64,000 nucleotides of DNA from NCBI GenBank assembly GCA_034359265.1, contig CP136890.1:92095501-92159500 (forward strand), given 5' to 3'. The notes under the pieces were generated by a model. The model saw nothing but the letters and a program-made list of their open reading frames with translations. It did no database searches and was not told the DNA's origin. The position numbers were made by a program, and so were the translations under genes. Origin of the DNA: Canna indica. Its lineage: Eukaryota > Streptophyta > Magnoliopsida > Zingiberales > Cannaceae. Of this stretch, positions 1-11,883 are shown one piece after another. Every line of letters starts with the position of its first letter. Position 1 is the first letter of the stretch.

Positions 1-2411
1 AAAAAGGAAGAGTGCAAACGAGAGTGCAAGAAGAAAGAAAAGAAAAAGATTAATACTAAAATATTGAATTGAAAATTTTTAGAAGAGAAAAAAAAAGAAA
101 GAAAGTCTAATTTTATGTTAAAAAAATTCAACTAAAAGAATTTAAAGCTTTCAAATATCCTATATATAAAAACCTTTATATTTAATATTTGTGGTGTCTC
201 TCAGTACTTGGGCTCTGCACTCAATTCCCCTTAAAATCTCAGTTTTGTGGGCTTATATTGCAACCATGAAAGAACAAAAAATAAAATGGCATTTCAATAT
301 TCATTCTGGGAGTTGAAGATGCAATTTATTTATGGGTTTAATATGCATTATTTTCACCTCCTCCATTAAGTGAAACATGGAATTATATATATTAATAAAG
401 AGACCAACAAGATCTCATATGATCTGCTGCATTATGCAAACACACGTGCAAGAGGCCAAAACTCAACTCAAAAAATAAAGCCCATGAGATTTGTCTACTT
501 CACCACCTCTCACAAACATTTTATTTGTAGACAATAATGGCTTTAATCTATCCCCTTCAATTCTGCAACAATGTCTACATACAACACATGCCATTAATTA
601 AACAAGCTGGAACTGCACAACTGTTGAATAATCAATACATTAGTCATGTGATCGTGTCATGCAGAACACAAATCCAGAAAAAAATAATAAATTGTATTTT
701 TATGGCACTAAATTTAATCATCAATAATAGCCACGCCAACTTTTAAGGAAAAAAAATTATTGTTTTTTGCGTTGATTTTTTTTATTTCATTTTAAAAAGA
801 AAAGATAAAAGGATTAGTTCTCCACATCATCCATTGCTGGCCTGGCTTTTCCATATATACTGCAATGGGCAATATTTGAATAAATTGCATTTTAGTTTCA
901 AGCTAATTAAATATTCAAAATGGAAATGTAAATAATTATATTCTTGTTTTATCATCCTAAAAATTATTTAAAATGGAAAGATGACTAATATCTGAGTTGG
1001 AATTTAATCATACATCACCGCTTAAATTATATAATTAGTATATGTAAAAATATAATATATATATATAAAAATAGGAAATGACTGTTATCCTATTAGGAAA
1101 CGTATAGATCCTGTCGATCCTAAAAAATAAAAGATTCATTTTGACGAAAAAGATTGGCTTCTCAATATGGGAAAGATTGCCGAAAGGTAAACGAAGGCTT
1201 GAGATGGTGGGTTGCTAAGAAAACACTTTTTCCAGTTGCCACTAGCCAAAGAAAACACTTTTGCTTCATCCAAATGTAGAAAGAGACATGGGTGCTTTGA
1301 GTAGAACTAAAAAATACTTTATGTACAGAAAAACTGAACCGGACTATCCAGTACATTAAACTGAGTAAAATAATTAAATAAAATGATTTTTTATATCAAA
1401 AATAGAAAGAGAATTTTATCTATCTGACTCAGATCCATCTACGTGGGGGCCACTAAATCACGTTTCAATCAAACCAAAAGTGATACCCATGCTAATTTTT
1501 TTCTTAAAATTATTCTTATTTTATATTTTAAACCAAATACAAATTATTATTTTACTCATATATATTTTTACTTTAAAATATAATAGTCATTACATTTTTT
1601 ATTTATGAAACCCCGTTTGATATTTTATTTACTTATTTTATATTTTTCTTATTTACTTTAAAATACAAATTATGCTGGGCACAATCCCGTTTGACATTCA
1701 GCCTAGCCACGTAGCACATGATGAGCTCCAACAGATTCATCCATGATAATACATGCTGATAATTTTCGAAAAATTATAAATTTTAAAAAAAAAATCAAAA
1801 TTTTGATTAAAAATTCTAATATCATTGAAACACGAGAGCACTGTCCAAGCTAAGCTTAAGCTGAGTTAAACATGGCATTTGATCAAGCTAGGTTGGAGCA
1901 ACCAACAATCTTCACTTGTTTGTGATCAGGTGTCTATATAATCAATAAGTTTTGTTCCATCGATATGATAATAAGTTTACTTTTACAAAATTATGAATAT
2001 ATAATACATATATATGTTCATGAAATTAATTATATAATTAATATAAATGAATATAATTTAGTTTTTATGTTATTTCACTAAAATATAATGAAAAATTGGC
2101 TCCAAATTTGATTAAAAAAATTGACACCAATTAGGTGAATAAATTAAAATTTAGGCATTTGATGAAGCGAATAAATTTGAGCCAAAAGTTAATAATGAAT
2201 AAATTTGGTATCTAGTGTTCTTTTTCACATTGCATCAAATATCGACACCAACTGCAGAGGCGCTAATATTAAAAGTTTTGATTAAGTTTTTCATAGATAA
2301 TGTGAGCTTAAATAATTTATTAAGAAAAAAATTATTGTTTAACTTTAATTTGAGTTAATTTATTCAAATCTCAGTTAAGAAATAATTTGATATATGTAAT
2401 ATTATTTATAA
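1..2411. other. AT-rich intergenic DNA, no gene seen
   Basis: I see no coding region, RNA gene or clear element end here. The short open frames at 537-746 and 1162-1356 have no recognisable domain, no splice partners and plain AT-rich codon use, so I treat them as chance. Confidence 0.6.
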
Positions 2412-2414
2412 AAC

Positions 2415-3902
2415 CACTACAAAAAAAAATTTATATATTGACTTTAAATTTTCGACGCTGCTCGAAGACGTCAAAATGTAAAATAATTAAAATATTTTAA
2501 TATGATAAATTTTGACGCCGCTTAAAGACGTCAAAAAATTTTCGACGTCGCTTGGCAGACGTCAAAAAAAAATTTGACGCACCGAAATATATCGACGCCT
2601 AGAGACGTCGAAATTTCGACGTCGGCGTCTCAGCAGACGCCAAAAAAAAATTGGCGCCTGCTGGAGCCGCCGAAAGGCGTGGGTAAGCTGGCAAGCGCGC
2701 GCTCGCCCAGCAGGAGGCGGGAGATTTTCCGCCTCCTGCCTTTTTTTAGAATAAATAATTATTTTTTAAATATTTAATTATATATTTTTTCATTTCTTCT
2801 TCACTTCTACTTCTACTTCTTCTTCTTCATACATCGGCCGTCCCGATCCCCCGCCTGGCCCCCTCCCTCGCCGTCGCCCGAGCCCACGCCGGAGTCGCAC
2901 GCCTCCGATCTGCAGGCCCCCGAAGCCGCCGCCTCGTCTCCCATTGTTGGCCCCTCGTCGTCCTCCAAAGAAGACGCCGGGGAGGATTTGGTGGAGATCT
3001 AGAGATTGTCGGCGTCGTGGTCGTCGTCGAGGAGGTTCTTGAGGGAGGAGGAGGAGGAGGAGCAGCAGCAGCACGCTTCGCTCCACCGGCAAGGAGCTCC
3101 GGAACTCGGAATGAACCATGCTCCTCTGCGCCAACGACTCCCGCCTCCTCCTCCGCACGCCATCCGGCACGTACCCCGTCGCCACCGTCGACTACGCCGA
3201 CCCCCACCTCGTCGTCACTAACCCCTCCATGTGGAAATGCCGCTCCTCCGACGTCGACGGCGCCGTGCCCCCGCGCCGCCCGTCCAACCCCTTCAGCCTC
3301 GACAGTAGCACCCGCTTCTCCCTCTCTTCAACTGCAGCAAGGACGCCGTCATCGTCGAGCCCAAGCCCGCCTTCTGCGAGCGCTTCTCGGACCGTTGCGA
3401 CTCCGCCTGCGACAGCGTCGGCTACCTGTGCCGCAACCTGCCGGATTGCCCCGACGTGATGGTGGACTGGAGGATGAGCTGCTGCTCGTACTGCCCGAAG
3501 GCGTCAGAGTCGCTGCGGCTCATGCTGTAGCACTGCGAGACGCCCGCGAGCGAGTACTGGAGGACGGTGGAGCGGCTCCATTTTTTTTAGACGTCGATAT
3601 GCAAAAAATTTATATATATTTTATTTGCAAATCGACGTCCGTTAGGACGTCGATATTAATTCATATTGACGTCGGCTGACGCCTATCAGCAGGCGTCAAT
3701 ATATCGAACATTTCGACGTCTGCTTAGATGTCGAAATATTAATTTCAACGCTTGCTTAGACGTCGAAATATTAATTTCAACGCTTGTTATATTCCACTCG
3801 CTTTCGTCGCTTTTTTTGACGTCAATATATTAGTTTTGACGGTTGCCGACGTCGAAATACCTTTATATTTTGACGTCAAAATATACGTGATTTATTGTAG
3901 TG
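2415..3902 (+). mobile_element. Non-autonomous CACTA (En/Spm) element carrying host gene DNA
   Basis: The left end reads CACTACAAAAA and the right end TTATTGTAGTG, the inverted CACTA terminus. Both ends are flanked by the 3-bp duplication AAC (2412-2414 and 3903-3905), as expected for this superfamily. Subterminal regions on both sides (about 2450-2640 and 3590-3890) are filled with copies of a GACGTC-containing motif in both orientations, typical of transposase-binding arrays. No transposase is encoded in the 1488 bp, so it must depend on an element elsewhere. The middle (about 2800-3590) is strikingly GC-rich against the AT-rich ends and holds a captured gene fragment listed separately. Confidence 0.9.
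3110..3590 (+). pseudogene. Captured fragment of a Cys-rich GUB_WAK-like extracellular protein gene
   Basis: From 3118 one frame reads LLCANDSRLLLRTPSGTYPV and continues through a VDYADPHLVV segment. After a 2-bp shift near 3335 the next frame starts FNCSKDAVIVEPKPAFCERF and continues with regularly spaced cysteines (RCDSACDS, YLCRNLPDCP, CCSYCPKASESL). This looks like the galacturonan-binding/WAK-type Cys-rich ectodomain of plant wall-associated proteins. A stop follows SLRLML at about 3528, and similar coding continues past it (HCETPASEYWR). The frameshift, the stop and the absence of a membrane or kinase part make it a dead fragment. Its location between CACTA ends shows how it got here. 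Family assignment is from memory of the motif pattern; capture is inference from position and base composition. Confidence 0.55.
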
Positions 3903-4130
3903 AACATATAAAGGAAAATTATTGTCAGTAAACTATCAACGTCGGTCTCGACCTTAATGTATAAAAAATGAGCACCAATTTTTTTAAAAAATATCTTATG
4001 TTTGGATCCTTCAAATTTATTAAAAATTCAAACTCATTTACTTAATTTAGAAGTAAATTGTTGAAATTAATCTTGTGCTCATTTGACAACATAGATGATA
4101 TAAGATTTTGTTTGACAAAAATAAATCTTA

Positions 4131-4418
4131 GGATAAATTATACTGATCTCACAAGAGATTTAGTAAAATTATATTGACCCTTTTCTATTTGTTCAGATTA
4201 TAATCATCTCTCATGAGTAATCTTTGAATAATTTTTTTAGGAGAGATTTGTGTAATATTTTACAAAACTCAGAAAAGATCTGTGTAATCTTATTTCGTAA
4301 TAGGAGATGTTTGTATAATTTTTTAGAAAACTCAGAAGAGTTATAATATAAAATTATAAATAGAGAAGATGTTAATATAATTTCACTAAATTTCAAGAAA
4401 GATAAGTATAATTTTTCC
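4131..4418. repeat. MULE-type MITE, 288 bp, 9-bp TSD
   Basis: The ends are degenerate inverted repeats: GGATAAATTATACTGATCTC on the left, and on the right the complement of GGAAAAATTATACTTATCTT. They are flanked by a perfect 9-bp duplication TAAATCTTA (4122-4130 and 4419-4427), the size made by Mutator-like transposases. It has no coding capacity. Its arms resemble those of the element at 32010-32568, so the two belong to one family. Confidence 0.8.
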
Positions 4419-4623
4419 TAAATCTTATATTGTTATTATTTTGCACTGATCTGATGTCTTTGTATATATTTTCTTCTCTAGCATCCGTTGTAATTATTTT
4501 CTCTTGCTTTTTTCTTTGTGAAATTATGAAATATAACATAATATTACATATATTACATGGACTTTTAATGAAGTGAAAAGTCAACGATTAACTAATTATG
4601 ATTTCGTTTGATTAACGTGAGAA

Positions 4624-4700
4624 GTAAATTTTTATAAAAAAATTTATAAATTTATATAAAAAATTTATAAATTTATATAAAAAATTTATAAATTTATGAA
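4624..4700. repeat. Short AT tandem repeat
   Basis: About three copies of a roughly 20-bp unit with core AAAAATTTATAAATTTATAT stand head to tail. No function is apparent. Confidence 0.7.
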
Positions 4701-4749
4701 TTAATTTTTTACGTATATTTTTCAAAAAATATTTAAAAAGTATTTAATT

Positions 4750-6010
4750 AACAAAAAATTAATTCATAAAAAATATAATTTTTTACCTATAATATATGTT
4801 TAGTTGACATGAGTACTTTATAAAAAGTACATGTGAAATTAATTATCAATATATATTTTTTATAAATTAATATTTTAATTTATATGTGTTATTATATATA
4901 TAAAAATAAATTTTATTTATAAATAAATACCACGTATATAGGTAAAATATAATATAATATTTTTTATATAATTAATATAATATATATTATTATATAATAA
5001 TAATATTTTTTTTTATATAATTAATATAAAAATTTACATATTTTATTAAAATAAAATAAATAATTGAAGAATTCAAAAATTATTTAATCTCATAAAATTA
5101 TGAATATAAATTATAAATTTTACACTAAATACAAATATGATGCTAATATTAATTTTTTTAATTATAATGTAGAGAATGCAATTTATCTAGGAACCTAAAT
5201 AAGTTACTTTATGTGTTTTGCAGAATGTTTCAATTGCTGAAGAAGTTGTACTTTATAAAATACAGAAAGTGTGTCAATTAAATAAGAATTATTTTAACTA
5301 TTTTTTAATAAATATATTTTTTTATAAAAAATTATGTCAATCAAACGAGATCTATGTATACGTATATGAATTATAAATAACATATTCAAATACATCAACT
5401 ATTGTGTGAATATGTGCACGCGCAATGTTTAATTTATATTTTGCATTTATTGACTATTAGATGACTGACTTTCATTTTACCAATATATATAATTTTAGCA
5501 AAATATATTTCACATTGTTTAAAGATACCGTGCAACAGCTGTTTTTCAATATTTATTTACAAAGAGTTACTACAAAGAGAACAAAAATTATGTCACAAGA
5601 CCGTGGCAAGTCAAAAATTAGATTGATGAGGAGCATATTCTCAAATGAATAAATATTAAATTATTAACGATATTATATATATATATAATAAGTATTTTTT
5701 ATAAAAAAATAATAATTCATCACATCATATATAAAAATCATTATAAACATATATACTAAATAAAAATCAATTCTCCATATATATACTAAATAAAAATTAA
5801 TTAAAATTAAATAATCAAACAATCAAATCAACTCAAGTAATCAAGCAATTAAATAAAAATTACTTCATATCTATTTGCTAAGCTTGAAGTCTAAATAAAA
5901 TGAAATCAAGCAATGGAATATGAAAATTATGGAATCAATTTAAAATTAAACACGAAACAGTGAAATTAAAGCAATTGATCCATATGGAATCAAACTAATT
6001 AATTAAATGA
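4750..6010. other. AT-rich intergenic DNA, nothing recognised
   Basis: Very AT-rich, with many short A/T runs. The open frame 5461-5652 has no domain and no start context worth calling. Confidence 0.5.
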
Positions 6011-6429
6011 AATCAAGCAATCTGCAACCTTTATCTCCAGACGACGGGACGCCGAAGACAAGCCCAGGACGCCGACTGGCGACTGGGCGGACGAGTTGAG
6101 GACGCTGACTGGCGAATGGGCGAACAAGTCCAGGACTTTCAGGCTTCAGCGAAGATGCAGCCACGCCGGAGACGCCGAAGGCTTCAGCCGAGGCGAGTGG
6201 GCGGATGCGGACGACAACCGACAGGAGATCGTCGGGTGGATGGAATGATTGCCTGGATGCCAGAGCACGCGGCCGAGCGACGAGCGGTCGGCATGACAGG
6301 AGATAGGGATTGGGGAGCGATCGACGGCAAGGAGATGGGGAGAGTTAGATATCGGGAAAAGAAAAGAGAAAAGTAGATGTAATTTGAGGATGAATAAGTA
6401 ATTTTTAAAATAGAGGAGAATAAAATTAT

Positions 6430-6494
<65 letters not shown>

Positions 6495-6546
6495 AAAAAA
6501 ATAAAAATTGAATGGGGGCAGCTGCCCCCATCCTAGCTCCGTCCCT
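6010..6546. mobile_element. Probable one-ended hAT-like remnant with (TA)n tract
   Basis: The right edge (6532-6546) is the complement of CAGGGACGGAGCTAGG, a terminus I associate with plant hAT-type elements. Next to it, 6513-6530 is a perfect 18-bp palindrome (TGGGGGCAGCTGCCCCCA). A (TA)n tract of about 56 bp lies at 6435-6491. A GC-rich block (6040-6350) without a recognisable protein lies further left. I could not find a matching left terminus, so the element is truncated or the call is wrong. Confidence 0.4.
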
Positions 6547-6549
6547 GCT

Positions 6550-7720
6550 GGACAGTAATTAAGCAGCACAAGCTTGAAAAACTACGGAATACTTTTGACC
6601 CACCTTAAAACATAAATAACTCATTGTTTCCACCCATCATCACGCGTCTTATCTACAATTCTACATCAGTAAAACAGCGATAAATTGATAACAATGCTAA
6701 ATTTATTGTCAAATACTATGCAAAAAGAATAAAGAATTATTTCTTATATTATTTTGTACGGACTTACAAGCTGCTGACCAACTTTGTAATATTTTAGACA
6801 ATTTACGAAATAAACAAACCCATATAAGAATCTCTTTATGATTAAAATCTTATTTGATTTCAAAGAAGTGATCGGGAAGTAGAGGTTTCTCTTTTATTTG
6901 GTTAATAGCTCTAAGTAAATTGATGACAACTTGGTTAATTGCATATTTATTTTCTAATTAATTTTTCTAACAATTAAAATTTATTAACTTCTAAGTTTTT
7001 AATTTTTTATTTATTTTTAATATTTGGATCAATAAAATATTATTACGTGTTATTTTTTAAAAAAAAATATTAGATAAATAATATTGAGTTAACTAAAAAT
7101 ATATTTTTTAATAATTTTATAAAATTTAATTATTTTTTAACTAATTTAAAAATTCACTAAGGTAATTATAGATTGTCATAGTTCATGAAAAAGTTTTATT
7201 ATTTACCTAATAATTTTTAACTTCTAACCGGCATCAACTCAAATAGATTTGCCAAATAAACAAGTCTTAATTCGAAACCATTTAACGGTTAAAATTTCTT
7301 TTTAAGGGTGAATTCATTTAAATCAAGTGGAAACGACGTATTGATGCGTCCAATATAAGGAAATAAAAATAAAAATAATGGTAGCCAATTATGACTAGCA
7401 CGATTGATAATAATAATTTATAAATTATTTAAAGATCTAAGATTTGAATTTCAGTAAAATATTCTTTTATGAATTTTTCATCTTGTGTGAAACTCGCCTG
7501 CATTGACAAAAAAAAATAATAATGATTGATTTGCCACCAAGTATAAGAGATGATCGATACATATGTCTAATTTTTGTGACACGTGTAATTACTTATGTAA
7601 TTACTAATTGTTTTTTTTAACAAATATAAAAAATCTCGATAGGTGACTATATCAAAGTTCGAATCCTATATTTTTAGGCAATGTTTAATATGTTGCCACC
7701 AATTGTATTATCCACGATTG
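6550..7720. other. Intergenic DNA, nothing recognised
   Basis: AT-rich sequence without a plausible coding frame, RNA gene or paired element end. Confidence 0.5.
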
Positions 7721-7721
7721 A

Positions 7722-8865
7722 TAATTACTAATAACCTTTTTACTATAATTAAATAATATTGTACATGAGTACTTTGATCAATATTTATTATGATTAATCA
7801 ACCTTAACTAAAAGCAAAAGTAGAAGAAATAAAGCTGAAATGTCGGGTTTGATATATATATATATTAAAAAATTCAAATTTAATAATTCAGAAGTACCAC
7901 AGCAAATTTGTCCTTTTTATTTATTAGTTCTTTTTGACTTAAGAATTCCACGTATTTTTAAGGTTTAATTACGTTTCAGGTTCCAAAATATCATATTTTT
8001 TTTCGTTTATTTGGTCATTCAAAAATTATTTTTATTTTCATTTGATCCATCCGTTAACCCCTCTGTTAATTTTTGATGTTAAGTGTCAACATGAAATGCC
8101 GACATAAACTAAAGATGGATCAAACGAAAAAAATAAGATATTTTAATGGACTACGTTAAATATATATATTTTTTTAATAAATTAAAATATAATTTTATAT
8201 TGTTATGTTATAAGTTATTAAAATATTTTTTTTATATTTTAGGTTATTAATATATATATTTTTTCTATCTAGTTTCTTAAAGTATATTATTTTTTTAGTT
8301 TGGTCTCTCCATTAGTCCATGTCAGTATTCCATGTTGACACTTAACATTAAAAGTTAACGAAGGGACCAAACGAAAATAGAAATAATTTTTGAGAGACTA
8401 AACGAAAAGTTTTTAAAAATGAAGGACCAAACGAAAAAATTATGATATTTTGGGGGATCAAAAACATAATTAAACCTATTATATAATATGTAATATAAGA
8501 GGTTATAATATATTATATTATATTATATTATATTACATAATAATATATATTACAAATATTATATTTGTGAAAGAAAAAGTATTTTCGTAAAATAAATTTT
8601 ATTACTTTGTAACTTATTTATTATATCAAATATATTTATGTGAATCTTAGTAATCTTGTTATCAAATACTATATTCTACTGTACCAGTGATTTTTTTTAG
8701 TGGTAATATATTTGAAAAGTAATTAGATTACTTGACAATCCTATAAGATAATGAACCAAACTCTTCCTGAGAAATAAACTTGCTTGAACGTTCTAATGGA
8801 AAGTTGGCGCCTAGGTGGAATCAAGGTAGAGCACTAGAGCATGAATGCGATTGCAAGAAATAAAG
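7722..8865. repeat. Tandem duplication, copy 1
   Basis: About 1.14 kb, repeated directly as the next block (8866-10107). Both copies share the opening TACTATAATTAAATAATATT, the AATTCAGAAGTACC segment and the closing GGAAAGTTGGCGCCTAGGTG. Inside is one copy of a non-autonomous element (about 7960-8476) that begins AAGGTTTAATTACGTTTCAG and ends with the inverted form near AAACATAATTAAACCT. Confidence 0.85.
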
Positions 8866-10107
8866 TCATAATTACTAATTGCCCTTTACTATAATTAAAT
8901 AATATTGTACATGAGTACTTTGATAAATATTTATTATGATTAATCAACCTTATTAACTAAAAGCAAAAGTAGAAGAAATAAAGCTGAAATGTCAGGTTTG
9001 ATATATATATAATCAAATTTAATAATTCAGAAGTACCGCAGCAAGTTTGTCCTTTTTATTTATTAGTTAGTTCTTTAGACTTAAGAATTCTACATATTTT
9101 TAAGGCTTAATTATGCTTTAGATCTCCTAAAATATCATTTTTTTTCGTTTAGTCTATCATCTTTAAAAAAATTTCATTTAGTCCCTCAAAAATTATTTTC
9201 ATTTCCGTTTGATCCATTCGTTAACTTTTGATGTTAAGTGCCAACATAAAATACTTACATGAACTAAATAGGGATTAAACAGAAAAAATAAAATATTTTA
9301 AGGGACTAGATGAAAAAAAATTATATTTTAATAATCTAAAACATAATTTTATATTGTTATGCTTTAGGTTATTAAAATTTATATTTTTATATTTTAGGTT
9401 ATTAAAATATATATATTTTCCATTTAGTTCATTAAAATATATTAATTTTTCCGTTTGGTCCATCTTTAGTTCATGTCAGCATTCCATGTTGGCACTTAAA
9501 CGAAAATAATTTTTGAGAGACTAAACGAAATTTTTTTGAAAATGAATGACCAAACGAAGAAATTATTATATTTTGGGGGATTTAAAGCATAATTAAGCCT
9601 TAAAAATATGTAGAATTCTTAAGTCAAAAGAACAAACTAATAAATAAAAAGGGCAAACTTGCTGTGGTACTTCTGAATTATTAAATTTGGATTTTCTATA
9701 ATATAATATATATAATTAAGCCTATTATATAATATTATAATATATAATATAAGAGGTTATATTATATATTATATTATATTACATAATAATATATATTATA
9801 ATATTATATTTGTGAAAGAAAAAATATTTTCGTAAAGTAAATTTTATTACTTGATAACTTATTTATTATACTAAATATATTTTCGTGAATCTTAGCAATC
9901 TTGTTATCAAATGCTATATTCTACAATACCAGTGATTTTTTTTAGTGGTAATATATTTGAAAAGTAATTAGATTACTTGACAATCCTATAAGATAATGAA
10001 CCAAACTCTTCCTAATTAGAAATAAACTTGCTTGAATGTTCTAATGGAAAGTTGGCGCCTAGGTGGAATCAAGGTAGAGCATGAATACGATTGCAAGAAA
10101 TAACGTC
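8866..10107. repeat. Tandem duplication, copy 2, with a foldback
   Basis: Same block as 7722-8865, with small substitutions. It differs in one structural way. After the inner element (about 9107-9600), the flanking sequence recurs in reverse complement. As a result the segment CAGAAGTACC...CTTAAGAATTC at about 9028-9090 is mirrored at about 9612-9680, making a near-perfect foldback of about 680 bp (9014-9694). Confidence 0.85.
9014..9694. repeat. Foldback element with ~300-bp inverted arms
   Basis: The left arm runs from AATTTAATAATTCAGAAG through TTTTTAAGGCTTAATTATG. The right arm is its complement. The centre (about 9340-9440) is AT-rich and also partly mirrored. The TTTAATTATG...ATCCC terminal motif is shared with elements at 7960-8476, 20894-21110 and 52433-54294, so it is one dispersed family. 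Classification as Mutator-like is inference. Confidence 0.75.
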
Positions 10108-10296
10108 ATTCCTATTTTACCCCGTAAAAAGGAATTTTTCATTCTTGTTTTACTCGCACGCAGTTTTGAGTCTTTTGACGATTTGCAAATTATTTTTAAT
10201 TTTTTGTATATATGGAAGTAACAAATTAATTGTTTATATTTTATTTATTTATTGACCACATGAATTAACTTTTTAATGGAAGCCCAGATCTCTATC

Positions 10297-10304
10297 TATA
10301 TAAA
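10297..10304 (+). promoter_or_regulatory. TATA box of the sugar transporter gene
   Basis: TATATAAA lies about 90 bp upstream of a pyrimidine-rich leader. Transcription would start near 10330. It stands at the correct side and distance for the 5' leader exon that splices to 11861. No other TATA-like site between it and 10694 is as good. Confidence 0.6.
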
Positions 10305-10329
10305 GGGAAGAGAGAAGGGAGGAGGCGCA

Positions 10330-10694
10330 GTTTTGCTCTCCTCTATTTCCATTCTATTGTTTCATTCACGTTGATGTGATCAAATACAAAGAAGCCCTTT
10401 CTATGATGAATTCTTTTTCATCGTAGAAAGGCATTGTTGAACAATACATTACAACTGTGTCTCTGAGCTATTTTTTCTCTCATTTTTAAATTCCTCTCGT
10501 ACCACTTGATGATTTGAATCAGTATTTTGTGCAAAAAGAAAATTTCAATAAGTATAAATCTCCGGGGTCTCCAGAGAGAAGGAGTAATAGAGAGACCGAG
10601 GAAGCGGGGGAGGGGGGGGTTCAGCGGCCGATCCTTGGATCAGAAAACAGCGTTGTGCAGCGCCATCAAGGTCGAAACCTTCTCTCTGCTGTCG
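10330..10694 (+). other. 5' leader exon of the sugar transporter, with three short uORFs
   Basis: The leader is GC-mixed with CT and GA tracts. It ends at GCTGTCG|GTAGGT (10694), the donor of a roughly 1.17-kb leader intron whose acceptor is GGTGCAG at 11860. It contains AUG-UGA at 10374-10379, an eight-codon uORF at 10403-10426 (MMNSFSS, stop) and AUG-AUU-UGA at 10509-10517. No other AUG lies before the main start. The transcription start and splice are predicted from sequence only. Confidence 0.5.
10396..10431 (+). promoter_or_regulatory. Hairpin in the transporter 5' leader
   Basis: CCTTTCTATGATGAA pairs with TTCATCGTAGAAAGG across a 6-nt loop: 15 bp with one G-U wobble in RNA. The eight-codon uORF (10403-10426) lies within this stem-loop. 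Confidence 0.6.
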
Positions 10695-11883
10695 GTAGGT
10701 TTTGCCGTTTGGAAGTGTTCCTGTAAGATTTTTCAGTACTTTCTCATCATATTATTGTAATGCTTGATATATTATTAGAGAACATTGGGATCTTTTCTTC
10801 GTTTCTTAGCGGGGCTCCACGTAAAAATTTCGATCTTTCTTTGCTTTTTTGACTGCTTATTGAAGATCCGCTAAATCTCTGGCAAAGGTTCAATCTTTTT
10901 GGTTTTCTTCTAGTTCCTTGTCTGCAGCTCGATTAGTGAAGGCGACGGCGCGAGTGAATACAGGAAATACCCTGCTTATAAGTAGGTTGTAGACATTTTC
11001 TTGTGTGATTTCTTATTAGTTTCTGACCACGTTAGAGAAATATTTGAAATGCCATTAACGAAAATTGAGATCTTTGTTCGTTCCTATGGGAACTCACGTA
11101 AAGTTGCTACATTTGTATGTCTCTTTACAGCTTCCGTCAACGATTAGCGAATGTATGCAAAATATTCAATTTTTTATGGTGTTTCTATTTCTGATTATTT
11201 GGGTGACCTTCCATCAGGGAAAGGAGAGGAGCACAGGTTGTAGGTTAAGGGTTGACTGTAGGAATGCCCTAGTTCTTTTTATCAAGTAGATTCCTTCCCC
11301 TTTTAGCGAGCACATCAGTGTTTATAGAAGAAAAAAAAAAAACCCTGTCAGAAAACAATTTCTGTATGAGCTTTCACACTAAAATGATGAGATGGATATG
11401 CTCTTGATCTGTATTGGCGTTTCCTTCTTTTTTGAATATTCGACGATGCCCTTTCTGGTGTTCTCATGTCTGATTCACCTTCTCTCGATAACTGCCTGTA
11501 CCATATTTTTACTTAATTAGCCACTAATTCCTGTGCCTCTGGATCTTCCAAACAAACTTGATTAAGTGAACAGGTAGTATGTTTGTGTTCGAACTTCACT
11601 TTTCTAGTTATATTAATGCTGGTTTATGTCTATATGGATTTAAGTATTCTGTCATCTAATGTTCGTTGCTTGAGTGGATCCTGGAAACTCATATTGAATT
11701 CCTTCCTTTCAATGTTTGTTTTGAGTTGAGTTTTGTTTTGGTTTACCTATAATCTTACATCATGATGGAAAATCTGTTTTGCATGGTGTCAAGAAAGGAT
11801 TAAGTTATGACTTATTTTGAATGGTCATTTGATGTCACTGCAATTTAATATATGGTGCAGGTTTGTTGCATCCTTCAAAGAAA

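Noticed and set aside
3017..3679. 220-residue open frame over the CACTA core
   Set aside because: It is a shadow frame of the GC-rich captured fragment; the family-like residues are in two other frames.
6116..6376. 86-residue Arg-rich open frame
   Set aside because: No domain, in a GC-rich block next to a probable transposon end.
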